Below are positions 1-6,320 of a DNA stretch of 64,000 nt, piece after piece (the stretch's first letter is position 1; every line of letters begins with the position of its first letter). The position numbers were made by a program, and so were the translations under genes. Under the pieces are notes generated by a model, which worked only from the letters and a program-made list of their open reading frames with translations, was not told where the DNA came from and made no database searches. This DNA is from Anoxybacter fermentans. Its GTDB lineage: Bacteria > Bacillota > Halanaerobiia > DY22613. The DNA lies in contig NZ_CP016379.1 of the NCBI RefSeq assembly GCF_003991135.1, positions 744,001-808,000 of the forward strand, in the 5' to 3' direction.

Positions 1-96
1 ACTTTTGAGAGTTTTTCCGAATTCTTCATTTGTGAGACCCAGCCGGTTTTGTATCGACTGTATTGTTGCTGCTATTTTCCGATTGTCCAGTATCAC
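1..96 (-). CDS. CI/XRE-type repressor, N-terminal part (runs off left edge)
   Basis: The first 32 codons read VILDNRKIAATIQSIQNRLG and continue with LTNEEFGKTLKS, the start of a Cro/CI helix-turn-helix. The GTG start at 96 has AGGAGG seven bases upstream; an ATG six bases earlier lies too close to that site. The gene diverges from the early operon, the classical place for a prophage repressor. The rest is outside the window, so the domain call rests on the start of the HTH and on context. Confidence 0.65.
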   Translation of the reverse strand, partial: MILDNRKIAATIQSIQNRLGLTNEEFGKTLKS

Positions 97-115
97 GACC
101 ATACCTCCTTTTTGC

Positions 116-134
116 TATACAATTTAATTGTATA
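116..134. promoter_or_regulatory. Palindromic operator candidate
   Basis: TATACAAT-TTA-ATTGTATA is a perfect 8-bp inverted repeat covering the -10 box of the repressor promoter. It is a natural site for autoregulation. I see the palindrome; the binding role is inferred. Confidence 0.45.
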
Positions 135-155
135 ATAATCGTTATAATTTGTCAA
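127..155 (-). promoter_or_regulatory. Repressor promoter
   Basis: On the minus strand TTGACA (155-150) and TACAAT (132-127) are separated by 17 bp, a near-consensus sigma-A promoter pointing into the repressor gene. Confidence 0.75.
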
Positions 156-163
156 GAACGAGC

Positions 164-192
164 TTGACAAAGGTGATACATTTTGTTATAAT
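164..192 (+). promoter_or_regulatory. Early rightward promoter
   Basis: TTGACA (164-169), 17-bp spacer and TATAAT (187-192) match both consensus boxes exactly. It starts the rightward early operon, divergent from the repressor, and is presumably shut off in the lysogen. Confidence 0.85.
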
Positions 193-273
193 GATACTAA
201 CAAAATGATTTAGATACAAAAAGTTTGTATTAACTTTGGCTTTGTGAGTTTAAATAAAAGGAGGTGAAGCAGG

Positions 274-387
274 TTGTGGATATATTTAGTATCGTTTTTC
301 CTATACGGCTTGGTAAGAATGATAGGAGTATGTCAACCGGTACCTCTGGCTGTTGAGTATTGCAACCACGCTTTTGAATTTGGCTGA
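274..387 (+). CDS. Possible small leader ORF (37 aa)
   Basis: A TTG start lies nine bases after AGGAGG and opens a 37-aa frame with a hydrophobic start (LWIYLVSFFLYG). An alternative GTG two bases on (276) opens a 26-aa frame. It is the first ORF after the early promoter. No family is recognised and it may not be translated. Confidence 0.25.
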   Translation: MWIYLVSFFLYGLVRMIGVCQPVPLAVEYCNHAFEFG

Positions 388-489
388 CGTTGGGCGGATG
401 GTGTGGGTAGCCAGAGGGTATCAACTGGACAGGTAATATCAGGTTAATGATTCTAAAATCAAGACCTCCTTAATGGCTAGAAAAAGCAT

Positions 490-594
490 ATGAGACCGGG
501 TGCTAAGGGTAAGTTGGGTCCTCCTAAGATGATATATTTGGCGGGGCGGAAGGCCCCGCCAGGGGATATGGATTTAAGAAAGGGGAGATATTGA
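490..594 (+). CDS. Possible small ORF (34 aa), basic
   Basis: The frame begins MRPGAKGKLGPPKMIYLAGR and is rich in Gly, Pro and Lys. It contains a strong GGCGGGGC/GCCCCGCC hairpin (540-559), which could alternatively be the real feature here. The frame ends exactly where the next candidate starts. No ribosome binding site was seen, so support is weak. Confidence 0.25.
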   Translation: MRPGAKGKLGPPKMIYLAGRKAPPGDMDLRKGRY

Positions 595-696
595 GTGGGT
601 ATCCCATACGAACGGATAGATGAAGATATAAGATCTTTAGTTAGAACTCTAAAAAAGGGAAGATCATTAAGATCTCCCCAGAGCAAGCTATTTTAG
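595..696 (+). CDS. Possible small ORF (33 aa)
   Basis: A GTG start lies seven bases after AGGGGAG, directly after the previous candidate's stop. The product starts VGIPYERIDEDIRSLVRTLK and is charged. It resembles a small phage early protein, but no family is recognised. The rest of 700-810 shows no gene. Confidence 0.3.
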   Translation: MGIPYERIDEDIRSLVRTLKKGRSLRSPQSKLF

Positions 697-817
697 TTAG
701 TGTGGTATTTAAGTAAACATCAGAATTTTACAAAATCCTTTCTAATTCTGGACATTGATAGTCAATTATTTTTAGATCGGATTTCGCATAGTGCGTACAG
801 AAAGGAGGGATATAAAT

Positions 818-1069
818 ATGCCAGGAGTACCTAGAAAACGTTTGAGGGAAATAAGACAAACAAAATATACACTGGAGGAATTTGCAAAGCTTGTGCATTC
901 AAGTCCTACCCACCTGAGTGACATTGAAAATGGGAAGAGAGATCCATCTCCGGAGTTAGCATCAGCTATTTGTAGAATTTTAGGGCGGAGTTTTTCTGAA
1001 CTTTTCCCTGACCTTCGCGAAAACTATATCAAAAAAAGCGCATTATTGTTAAGTTTAGCTACCCAATGA
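818..1069 (+). CDS. XRE-family HTH regulator (83 aa)
   Basis: A single helix-turn-helix fills residues 3-60: LEEFAKLVHSSPTHLSDIEN, then GKRDPSPELASAICRIL, the usual XRE pattern with a recognition helix followed by the ENGKRDPS turn. ATG 818 is chosen because AAAGGAGGG sits eight bases upstream; an in-frame GTG at 791 has no such site. Its position just after the early promoter suggests a Cro-like or early regulator. The C-terminal 20 residues carry no visible domain. Confidence 0.8.
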   Translation: MPGVPRKRLREIRQTKYTLEEFAKLVHSSPTHLSDIENGKRDPSPELASAICRILGRSFSELFPDLRENYIKKSALLLSLATQ

Positions 1070-1117
1070 TTGTGATTTGATAGTTTATATTCGAGCAAAA
1101 ACTAGGGGGTGTTGGAA

Positions 1118-1459
1118 GTGAGGAATAAGAGAAAAGAGACTATGACGGCTCAAGAGCTTGCTGATCTTTTGGGGATTAAAAGTGTACAGACAGTCTACAA
1201 GCTTCTTAACGAAGGTAAGATTCCAGGCGTGAAAGTAGGACACCAGTGGGTGATTCCCACCCAAGCAATTTTAGATTGGTTGTATGTTGCAGCATTAGGT
1301 AGTCAGAAGAGAATATTAGAGCATATAGGGGTGGATTTTGGAGAACTGATGGACTGGATAGCAAAACTTAGACATTACGAAAACTGTAGCAATCTTGATA
1401 ACTTGGTTAAAATGCCAGAGTTTGGCTCGATTAAGGAGGAGGTAGTTAATTTAAGGTAG
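1118..1459 (+). CDS. Excisionase/MerR-type HTH protein (113 aa)
   Basis: Residues 9-55 carry the winged-helix pattern of the excisionase DNA-binding family: MTAQELADLLGIK, then TVYKLLNEGKIPGVKVG. The GTG start at 1118 has AGGGGG eight bases upstream. About 55 residues without a known domain follow. It lies immediately before the partition cassette and could be an excisionase or a regulator of the cassette; the sequence cannot decide. Confidence 0.7.
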   Translation: MRNKRKETMTAQELADLLGIKSVQTVYKLLNEGKIPGVKVGHQWVIPTQAILDWLYVAALGSQKRILEHIGVDFGELMDWIAKLRHYENCSNLDNLVKMPEFGSIKEEVVNLR

Positions 1460-1464
1460 TTATG

Positions 1465-1559
1465 ATGTATTACAATGTAATACAATGTAAGACATTGTAA
1501 TACAAAATTCTAAAATCATTGAAATGACGGGCTTTTGAGTGTAATACATTTGTAATACA
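1465..1559 (+). repeat. parC: Iteron array, candidate centromere (parC) and parM promoter region
   Basis: Four tandem 10-bp units (1465-1504) follow the pattern aTGTAaTACA. Two more TGTAATACA copies, 11 bp apart, lie at 1540-1548 and 1551-1559, ending just before the parM ribosome binding site. Two groups of about one-turn direct repeats upstream of parM is the known layout of plasmid R1-type parC, where ParR binds and represses. The repeats are seen; the centromere role is inferred. Confidence 0.65.
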
Positions 1560-1572
1560 AGGAGTGATATAA

Positions 1573-2556
1573 ATGAGTAAAAATATTGCTGTTGATGTAG
1601 GATTTGGATTTGTTAAAGCGACGGATGGTAATAAAGAAGTGATTTTTCCATCTGTGGTTGGGGAAGGAAGGGAGATCAGATATAAACCAGGAGTAACGAT
1701 AAACAACGATGCGATAAAAAATCTTTTTGCTGAAGTTGATGGAGAAAAATATTTTGTAGGTGATTTGGCAACTCGACAAAGTGAATTTTTACAGTCTACT
1801 TTATCAGGTGATCGGACAAACTCTATTGAATATGATGTGCTCTTTAAGACGGCATGTGCACTTTTGAATAATGGTTCTACTGAAGTGAATATAGTAACGG
1901 GTTTACCCGTAAATGAATTTACACAGTATAAAAATACTCTTGAGAAAATGTTATTGCGGATTCATAAAATAAAGCTTAACGATATCAGTTATTCTTTTGA
2001 AATCAAAAGAGCCAAAATAATACCTCAACCTTTTGGAACAGTATTTAATTTACTTCTGGATGATCAAGGTGAGATTCAGAAAAGAGAGTATGTGAATATG
2101 AAAATTGGCGTGATTGATATTGGATTTAGGACGACAGATTTCATAGTGGTAGATTGTCTTGAATTTGTGGATAAATTAAGTTCTTCAACTACAGTAGCTC
2201 TTAGCTCAGCTTATAAGTTAGTTGGGCATAGCCTAAATGAAAGATTTGGAATAAACAAACCAATATATCAATTAGATAAGTTCATTCGGACAGGGTTTAT
2301 TCCATATAAAGGACAGCAGATGGACATTAGAGAGCTGGTTGGAAAAGCTTTTGCACTCACAACAAATAACATAATCAGCGAGGTTAGTTCTCTGTGGAAC
2401 ATCTGGGAACTTGATCAGATAATTATTACTGGTGGTGGAGGAGTTGAATTATACGCATATCTCAAGGCACATATAGATAACTGTGTGCTGGTAAATGAAG
2501 GGCAGTTCAGCAATGTTAAAGGTTATCTCAAATTGGCAAACAGATCTTTTAGGTGA
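1573..2556 (+). CDS. parM: Actin-like plasmid segregation protein (ParM/Alp type)
   Basis: The 327-aa product has the actin/ASKHA layout. Residues 1-16 give the phosphate-1 loop IAVDVGFGFVKA, residues 177-190 give phosphate-2 (IGVIDIGFRTTDF), and IIITGGGGVELY near residue 284 gives the adenosine motif. The family forms ATP-driven filaments that push DNA copies apart. ParM needs ParR and parC, and both are adjacent: the iteron array upstream and a ParR-like gene overlapping downstream. The length fits. A partition ATPase suggests that the element can exist as a low-copy circle. Confidence 0.8.
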   Translation: MSKNIAVDVGFGFVKATDGNKEVIFPSVVGEGREIRYKPGVTINNDAIKNLFAEVDGEKYFVGDLATRQSEFLQSTLSGDRTNSIEYDVLFKTACALLNNGSTEVNIVTGLPVNEFTQYKNTLEKMLLRIHKIKLNDISYSFEIKRAKIIPQPFGTVFNLLLDDQGEIQKREYVNMKIGVIDIGFRTTDFIVVDCLEFVDKLSSSTTVALSSAYKLVGHSLNERFGINKPIYQLDKFIRTGFIPYKGQQMDIRELVGKAFALTTNNIISEVSSLWNIWELDQIIITGGGGVELYAYLKAHIDNCVLVNEGQFSNVKGYLKLANRSFR

Positions 2557-2852
2557 TGATGATGGTGACAATTAGTATAAGGTTACGTCCTGGCAAGGAC
2601 AATGACATTCTGCAGTGGTGGGAAAGTCTTGATAAAGGGGAAAGATCGGGTATTGTGAGATCTATTTTAAGAAGTTATATCAATCAGGAAGATCAAAGTC
2701 AGCAGCGAGTTTCACGTCTGAATTTTGGTGTTAAAAAAGAAAATCTAGAAGATCTAGGTGATATTGAGTTTAGAATGGATTTTCCAGCAAGCGAAAACGA
2801 AGATGATAATGAAATCGACAAAAAGGTTGACCTACTGGTAGATCAATTTTAA
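2553..2852 (+). CDS. parR: ParR-like centromere-binding protein (99 aa)
   Basis: It is a small protein with an N-terminal segment typical of ribbon-helix-helix/ParR proteins (ISIRLRPGKDNDILQWWESL, then GERSGIVRSILRSYI) and an acidic C-terminus (SENEDDNEIDKKVD). The start overlaps the parM stop; several start codons follow in a row (2553, 2556, 2559, 2562). ParR proteins bind the parC iterons and the filament end. The call rests on the sequence pattern plus the parM-parR order. Confidence 0.65.
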   Translation: MMMMVTISIRLRPGKDNDILQWWESLDKGERSGIVRSILRSYINQEDQSQQRVSRLNFGVKKENLEDLGDIEFRMDFPASENEDDNEIDKKVDLLVDQF

Positions 2853-2903
2853 AACTTATAAGCAGTCGTGGCTCTAAGACAACAAGGAGGTAAGTAAATA
2901 AGT

Positions 2904-3075
2904 CAACTTCTCCCGACTGAAGTTGGGAACTTGAAACCAATAGTCACATTCAACACAACCTGATTTAAAGAGTTCATCGCAGGTATATCTTTCAAGAAAA
3001 TTTTCTAGAAAGGTGGTGAAAAACGTCGTCTTTTCTCCTCCGACTAAAGTCGGAGGTTTCCAGGCGACAGACTTT
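2904..3075 (+). repeat. Dispersed hairpin cassette, copy 1 (about 172 bp)
   Basis: It starts with a hairpin (CCCGACTGAAGTTGGG) and ends with a second one (CCTCCGACTAAAGTCGGAGG) followed by TTTCCAGGCGACAGACTTT and ATGA. Nearly the same 170 bp occurs at 20187-20359, a 3' part at 14346-14414, and reduced forms at 25912 and 48875. Terminal hairpins without terminal inverted repeats resemble IS200/IS605-derived non-autonomous elements. No transposase is present. Confidence 0.7.
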
Positions 3076-3399
3076 ATGAATGAATTTGTACTAGGTCAAT
3101 TAGATGCTTACTGTTATATGGTGGAAAGAGGAAAACCTGCTGCAATGATCCCAGTCCAGAAACATTATACTGCTGAAGCTATTAAATTTATTTCTAAGTG
3201 TTCTAATTCAAAGTTGAAGGTGTTTGTAGAAAATTTATCTGACGATTGGGATACTCTTTGGATATATAAATATCCGCATATTTTGGAGGTAATTAAAGAA
3301 CTGCAGCAGGCTCCTGATAATATTTTTTCAAAATGGGCTTTAGGGAAACTTTTTGGATATGATGAGGAATCAATTCAAAATTTCATTAACCGATCTTAA
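3076..3399 (+). CDS. Hypothetical phage protein (107 aa)
   Basis: No recognisable family. The product is mixed alpha-type (MNEFVLGQLDAYCYMVERGK at the start). The frame is open upstream to GTG 3013, but that part is the dispersed cassette, and where two other copies have a GTG start this one has GCG. ATG 3076, exactly at the cassette end, is therefore chosen; it has only the distant GGAGG in the hairpin. The last 14 bases overlap a convergent minus-strand gene. Confidence 0.5.
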   Translation: MNEFVLGQLDAYCYMVERGKPAAMIPVQKHYTAEAIKFISKCSNSKLKVFVENLSDDWDTLWIYKYPHILEVIKELQQAPDNIFSKWALGKLFGYDEESIQNFINRS

Positions 3400-3526
3400 T
3401 AAATTCTGTATGGTTGCATCTCGGGCATGGAGGAAGTGTATCAGTATCATCATCTAATCTTACTTGTTGGTAGCATTTTAGACAAAGATATAGCCCAATG
3501 CCTGGTTTTTCACCTGTAGTAGGCAT
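3386..3526 (-). CDS. Small zinc-ribbon protein (46 aa)
   Basis: Minus-strand frame with a very good ribosome binding site (AAAGGAGG, six bases before the ATG). Two knuckles, CLKC and CPRC, are separated by 18 residues, with GEKPGIGLYLC at the start and DTLPPCPRC near the end: a rubredoxin-like zinc ribbon. It is the only clear minus-strand gene in the early region besides the repressor, so it could be expressed from the lysogen. The function is unknown. Confidence 0.65.
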   Translation of the reverse strand: MPTTGEKPGIGLYLCLKCYQQVRLDDDTDTLPPCPRCNHTEFIKIG

Positions 3527-3636
3527 ATTATCACCTCCTTTCTTTATGGTCATTCGACAGGATGTTACAAATCCCTTTTTATGGGATAGAAGAAAAAAAG
3601 ATGGTTTTTATAATATATCACATTAAGGTGGTCTCT

Positions 3637-4551
3637 ATGATGTTGTACGAACAAATTGTAATTAGACATCGAAATCGTAGGGGATATGTTCAAACGTATA
3701 ATGAGTTGTATGACTTATATCAGCCAATTTTAGGGCATGCGACAATCTCAGTATATAACAATTTGATGCGTTATGTTAATAACATTATGGATCATGAAAA
3801 CAATGGATTTTCGTATCCAACATTGGACATGCTTGCAAAAAAGATGAGAATGGGGAAGAGGACTATAATCCAGGCACGGCAAAAGCTGGAAAGCATGGGA
3901 CTTCTGGAAGTTTACTATGAGAGAGTCAAATTAGGTAATCTTAACTATAACAAATATTATTACGATCTCATTGATCCACTGGAATATCATGAATTTTTTC
4001 TGAAATATGGTGAATTATTGAGACAAGAAGCAGGAGATCAATATTATCAAGAAATATTCAAGCCAATCTTTGAAGCTGAGAAAGCTGTTCTCGGGGTTTC
4101 AAATGAAACTCCGAAGAAGGCTTATCTCGAGGTTTCAAATGAAACCTCGGTCGGGGTTTCAAATGAAACCGTAAAAAAACAAAGTATACTAAAAAGACAA
4201 ATATATAGTAGTAGTAGTATACATAGGACAGGCGCATTTGGAAAATCAATATCAGAAGCAGAACAAATTTCTATTTTGGAAAATTTGTACATTGACACAC
4301 TGGGACTGAGTACATTTGACAGTAACACAACCAAAATGATCAAGCACCTGCTTTCCAAATGGGATTTTGAATATATCCGGAAACAAATGGAATATACGAA
4401 AGAGAAGATTGAGGAGTATTCTCTCAGATACCATCCATCGGAGGAAAAGGGTATTAGAAGCTATTGGGGTTTTGTTTATTGTGCTTGTCGTGACAATTAT
4501 GCAAAAGCTAGAATTAAGAGCTATCCTGAACATTGGGAAAAGGAGGGTTAA
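3637..4551 (+). CDS. Phage replication initiator (winged-helix Rep/DnaD-like, 304 aa)
   Basis: Residues 15-110 have the winged-helix layout of phage/plasmid replication initiators: a helix-rich segment (ELYDLYQPILGHATISVYNN), then YPTLDMLAKKMRMGKRTI and LESMGLLEVY. The C-terminal 90 residues resemble the DNA-binding tail of DnaD-type proteins (SKWDFEYIRKQMEYTKEKI, YWGFVYCACRDNY). ATG 3637 has AAGGTGG five bases before; upstream in-frame starts have nothing comparable. The middle of the gene carries three palindromic repeats (separate entry), as in phages whose origin lies within the initiator gene. Confidence 0.7.
   Translation: MMLYEQIVIRHRNRRGYVQTYNELYDLYQPILGHATISVYNNLMRYVNNIMDHENNGFSYPTLDMLAKKMRMGKRTIIQARQKLESMGLLEVYYERVKLGNLNYNKYYYDLIDPLEYHEFFLKYGELLRQEAGDQYYQEIFKPIFEAEKAVLGVSNETPKKAYLEVSNETSVGVSNETVKKQSILKRQIYSSSSIHRTGAFGKSISEAEQISILENLYIDTLGLSTFDSNTTKMIKHLLSKWDFEYIRKQMEYTKEKIEEYSLRYHPSEEKGIRSYWGFVYCACRDNYAKARIKSYPEHWEKEG
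4095..4170 (+). repeat. Three palindromic iterons plus AT-rich tract: candidate replication origin
   Basis: GGTTTCAAATGAAAC(C/T) occurs at 4095-4110, 4131-4146 and 4155-4170. Each copy encodes VSNET in the initiator protein. A strongly AT-rich tract rich in TA steps follows (4171-4225), like a DNA-unwinding element. Repeats plus AT-rich DNA inside the initiator gene parallel lambda ori in gene O. The origin function is inferred. Confidence 0.6.
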
Positions 4552-4553
4552 CT

Positions 4554-4808
4554 GTGAGAAGGGTTGGAAATGTTTATTTTTTGGACGAGTTTAGAGGATC
4601 AATAGAGCAACCGATTGAGGAACCGGGAATAGAAGAGGTTCTTGAAAAGGTCTTTGAAGTTATCGACCGTTTTCGCAAAAAACTTCAACAGAAAGGAGGT
4701 GAAACTCATGACCTGGCAACACAAGTTGCAGATTCTTATTCTGATGTTGTTATGGGTGGTAACGTTGTGGATTTATGTAAAATCAGGCGTTGTAAGCTTC
4801 ATGGGTGA
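4554..4808 (+). CDS. Hypothetical protein (84 aa)
   Basis: GTG start with AAAAGGAGG seven bases upstream, immediately after the rep stop. The product begins MRRVGNVYFLDEFRG and has an acidic amphipathic middle (PIEEPGIEEVLEKVFEVIDR). No family is recognised. The last 100 bases overlap the next gene in another frame, which is unusually long; one of the two may end or start elsewhere. Confidence 0.45.
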   Translation: MRRVGNVYFLDEFRGSIEQPIEEPGIEEVLEKVFEVIDRFRKKLQQKGGETHDLATQVADSYSDVVMGGNVVDLCKIRRCKLHG

Positions 4809-4941
4809 AGCGTTTAGAATTGTTTTGACCAAAGAAAAAGAACCAGATTCTCAGCTGGAACCTGGTTCAAATGAAGAATTGGAAAGCAAAATGGAACCTA
4901 ATGTAATTGTATCACAAAGAAGACATAATTTCAATGCCTGA
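4708..4941 (+). CDS. Small membrane protein (77 aa)
   Basis: AAAGGAGG precedes the ATG by eight bases. Residues 8-28 form one hydrophobic helix (LQILILMLLWVVTLWIYV), followed by a charged tail rich in Glu and Lys. No family is recognised; a single-pass phage membrane protein. Confidence 0.55.
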   Translation: MTWQHKLQILILMLLWVVTLWIYVKSGVVSFMGEAFRIVLTKEKEPDSQLEPGSNEELESKMEPNVIVSQRRHNFNA

Positions 4942-4956
4942 AAAGGAGTGAGAAAA

Positions 4957-5187
4957 ATGAAAGAGCCCAGGGAAATGATTTACAAGTGCGAAGAATGCGG
5001 GGAGCTTAAATATAGATGTTCTCTCACCCATCCAAATGAGAATTGGGATAGAGAGAAAGGAGAAGTTTTCCTGGAGTACTGTGATTGTGCCAGTGGCAAT
5101 ACAGAGCATGTAGTTTTGAAAGTTGGTTCAATGGCGCCAGTGTGCTTAGAAGGGAGGCGGAACCATGCATGGTCCCGTGCCTCCTGA
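4957..5187 (+). CDS. Small Cys-rich protein (76 aa)
   Basis: AAAAGGAG precedes ATG 4957. Residues 10-22 carry YKCEECGELKYRC and residues near 43 carry YCDCASGN: probably a zinc ribbon of the type common among phage early proteins. The end overlaps the next small gene by 23 bases. The function is unknown. Confidence 0.5.
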   Translation: MKEPREMIYKCEECGELKYRCSLTHPNENWDREKGEVFLEYCDCASGNTEHVVLKVGSMAPVCLEGRRNHAWSRAS

Positions 5188-5311
5188 TCCTATAGATCGA
5201 ATCCAGGACATAATTGACCAACAGTTTATAGACTGGATTGAAGCTGAACGAATTAAGATGGAGATGGAAAGAGAAAAGCAAGGACAAAAGCAGAAAGTGG
5301 AGGTGGCATAG
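5165..5311 (+). CDS. Small charged protein (48 aa)
   Basis: GGGAGG lies six bases before the ATG, and the frame stops directly against the ATG of the next gene. The product, MHGPVPPDPIDRIQDIIDQQ at the start, becomes a Lys/Glu/Gln-rich helix. Tight packing in the operon supports translation. No function recognised. Confidence 0.5.
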   Translation: MHGPVPPDPIDRIQDIIDQQFIDWIEAERIKMEMEREKQGQKQKVEVA

Positions 5312-6247
5312 ATGGGTTCGAATGTACCAGCTGTAGAAAGTAATATCCTACCTCCCAATCTTGAAGAGAGTATAAAGAACCAGAAGTTACAAAATAAAGC
5401 TCTCATGAGGTTAATGAGGGAATTGTTAGAAGAAGGTGTCGATTATGGCAAGGTAAAGGGCGTAAAAAGGCCTTTTCTCCACCAACCAGGTGCACAGCAG
5501 TTGGGTTTAGTTTTCAAGTTGGCTCCAAAGTTCATCAAAATAGATTCAATTTTCGACTTTGAACGGGAGCCAGTATTTATGAGTTATGAATTTAAATGTG
5601 AGTTATATCATAGAGAAACAGGTATGTTTTTGGGGGATGGAGTTGGAGCAGCCAATAACTATGAAAAGAAGTATCGTTACCTGAAGGATGGGACTGAAGT
5701 AAGAGATCCATTGGACAAGCAAAATACTATAATGAAAATGGCGAAAAAGAGGGCTTTTGTTGATGCTGTGCTCAATGTGACAGGGGCGAGTAGGCTATTT
5801 GCTACAGAGGATGACCTGGAAGAATTTTTTACCGATATAGGTACTGACCCTGGGAAAATCAAGATGCCCTTTGGCAAACATAAAGGCAAACGATTAGAAG
5901 AATTAGATACAGATTATTTGCAGTGGGTGATAGGAAAAGCAGATAAGGAAGAACTTAGAGAAGCAGCAAAAGCGGTATTAGAGCGGAGATTGAGAGAAGA
6001 AGAGACTACGAAGCAGTCTGATCAGGGAAAGATTACAGAGGAGACTCTGTCAAATCTTCGGTCATGTATCAACTCAACAGATGAAAAAATTCGGACTGAA
6101 TCCAGAAAAATTGCGCAAGTATGGTTGATTGAGCACGGTTTTACAAGCTTAACGGATATTCGTAACTTGACTGAAGAGCAAGGGAAAGAACTGTGTCAAA
6201 TGATTCTTGAGACATTCAGTACTGACGATAATAAACAAGGAGAGTAG
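5312..6247 (+). CDS. Phage recombination-associated protein with ExoX-C/DUF3820-like domain (311 aa)
   Basis: The N-terminal 180 residues match a widespread phage pattern: LLEEGVDYGKVKGVKRPFLH, PGAQQLGLVFKL and a final ASRLFATEDDLEEFF, often seen next to phage recombination and SSB genes. Residues 187-206 (MPFGKHKGKRLEELDTDYLQ) form the short module found at the C-terminus of exonuclease X and in DUF3820 proteins. A helical tail follows. Together with the helicase and SSB downstream it fits a recombination/replication module. The biochemical activity is not known to me. Confidence 0.55.
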   Translation: MGSNVPAVESNILPPNLEESIKNQKLQNKALMRLMRELLEEGVDYGKVKGVKRPFLHQPGAQQLGLVFKLAPKFIKIDSIFDFEREPVFMSYEFKCELYHRETGMFLGDGVGAANNYEKKYRYLKDGTEVRDPLDKQNTIMKMAKKRAFVDAVLNVTGASRLFATEDDLEEFFTDIGTDPGKIKMPFGKHKGKRLEELDTDYLQWVIGKADKEELREAAKAVLERRLREEETTKQSDQGKITEETLSNLRSCINSTDEKIRTESRKIAQVWLIEHGFTSLTDIRNLTEEQGKELCQMILETFSTDDNKQGE

Positions 6248-6320
6248 GGCTAATTTGAATTTACGCCCGTGGAGAGTGATGTTAACTCAATGAAGCGGGA
6301 ATAGAAGGGAGTGAATAACC

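Noticed and set aside
477-686. Minus-strand 69-codon open frame
   Set aside because: No ribosome binding site and no family; it is antisense to small plus-strand frames in the early leader.
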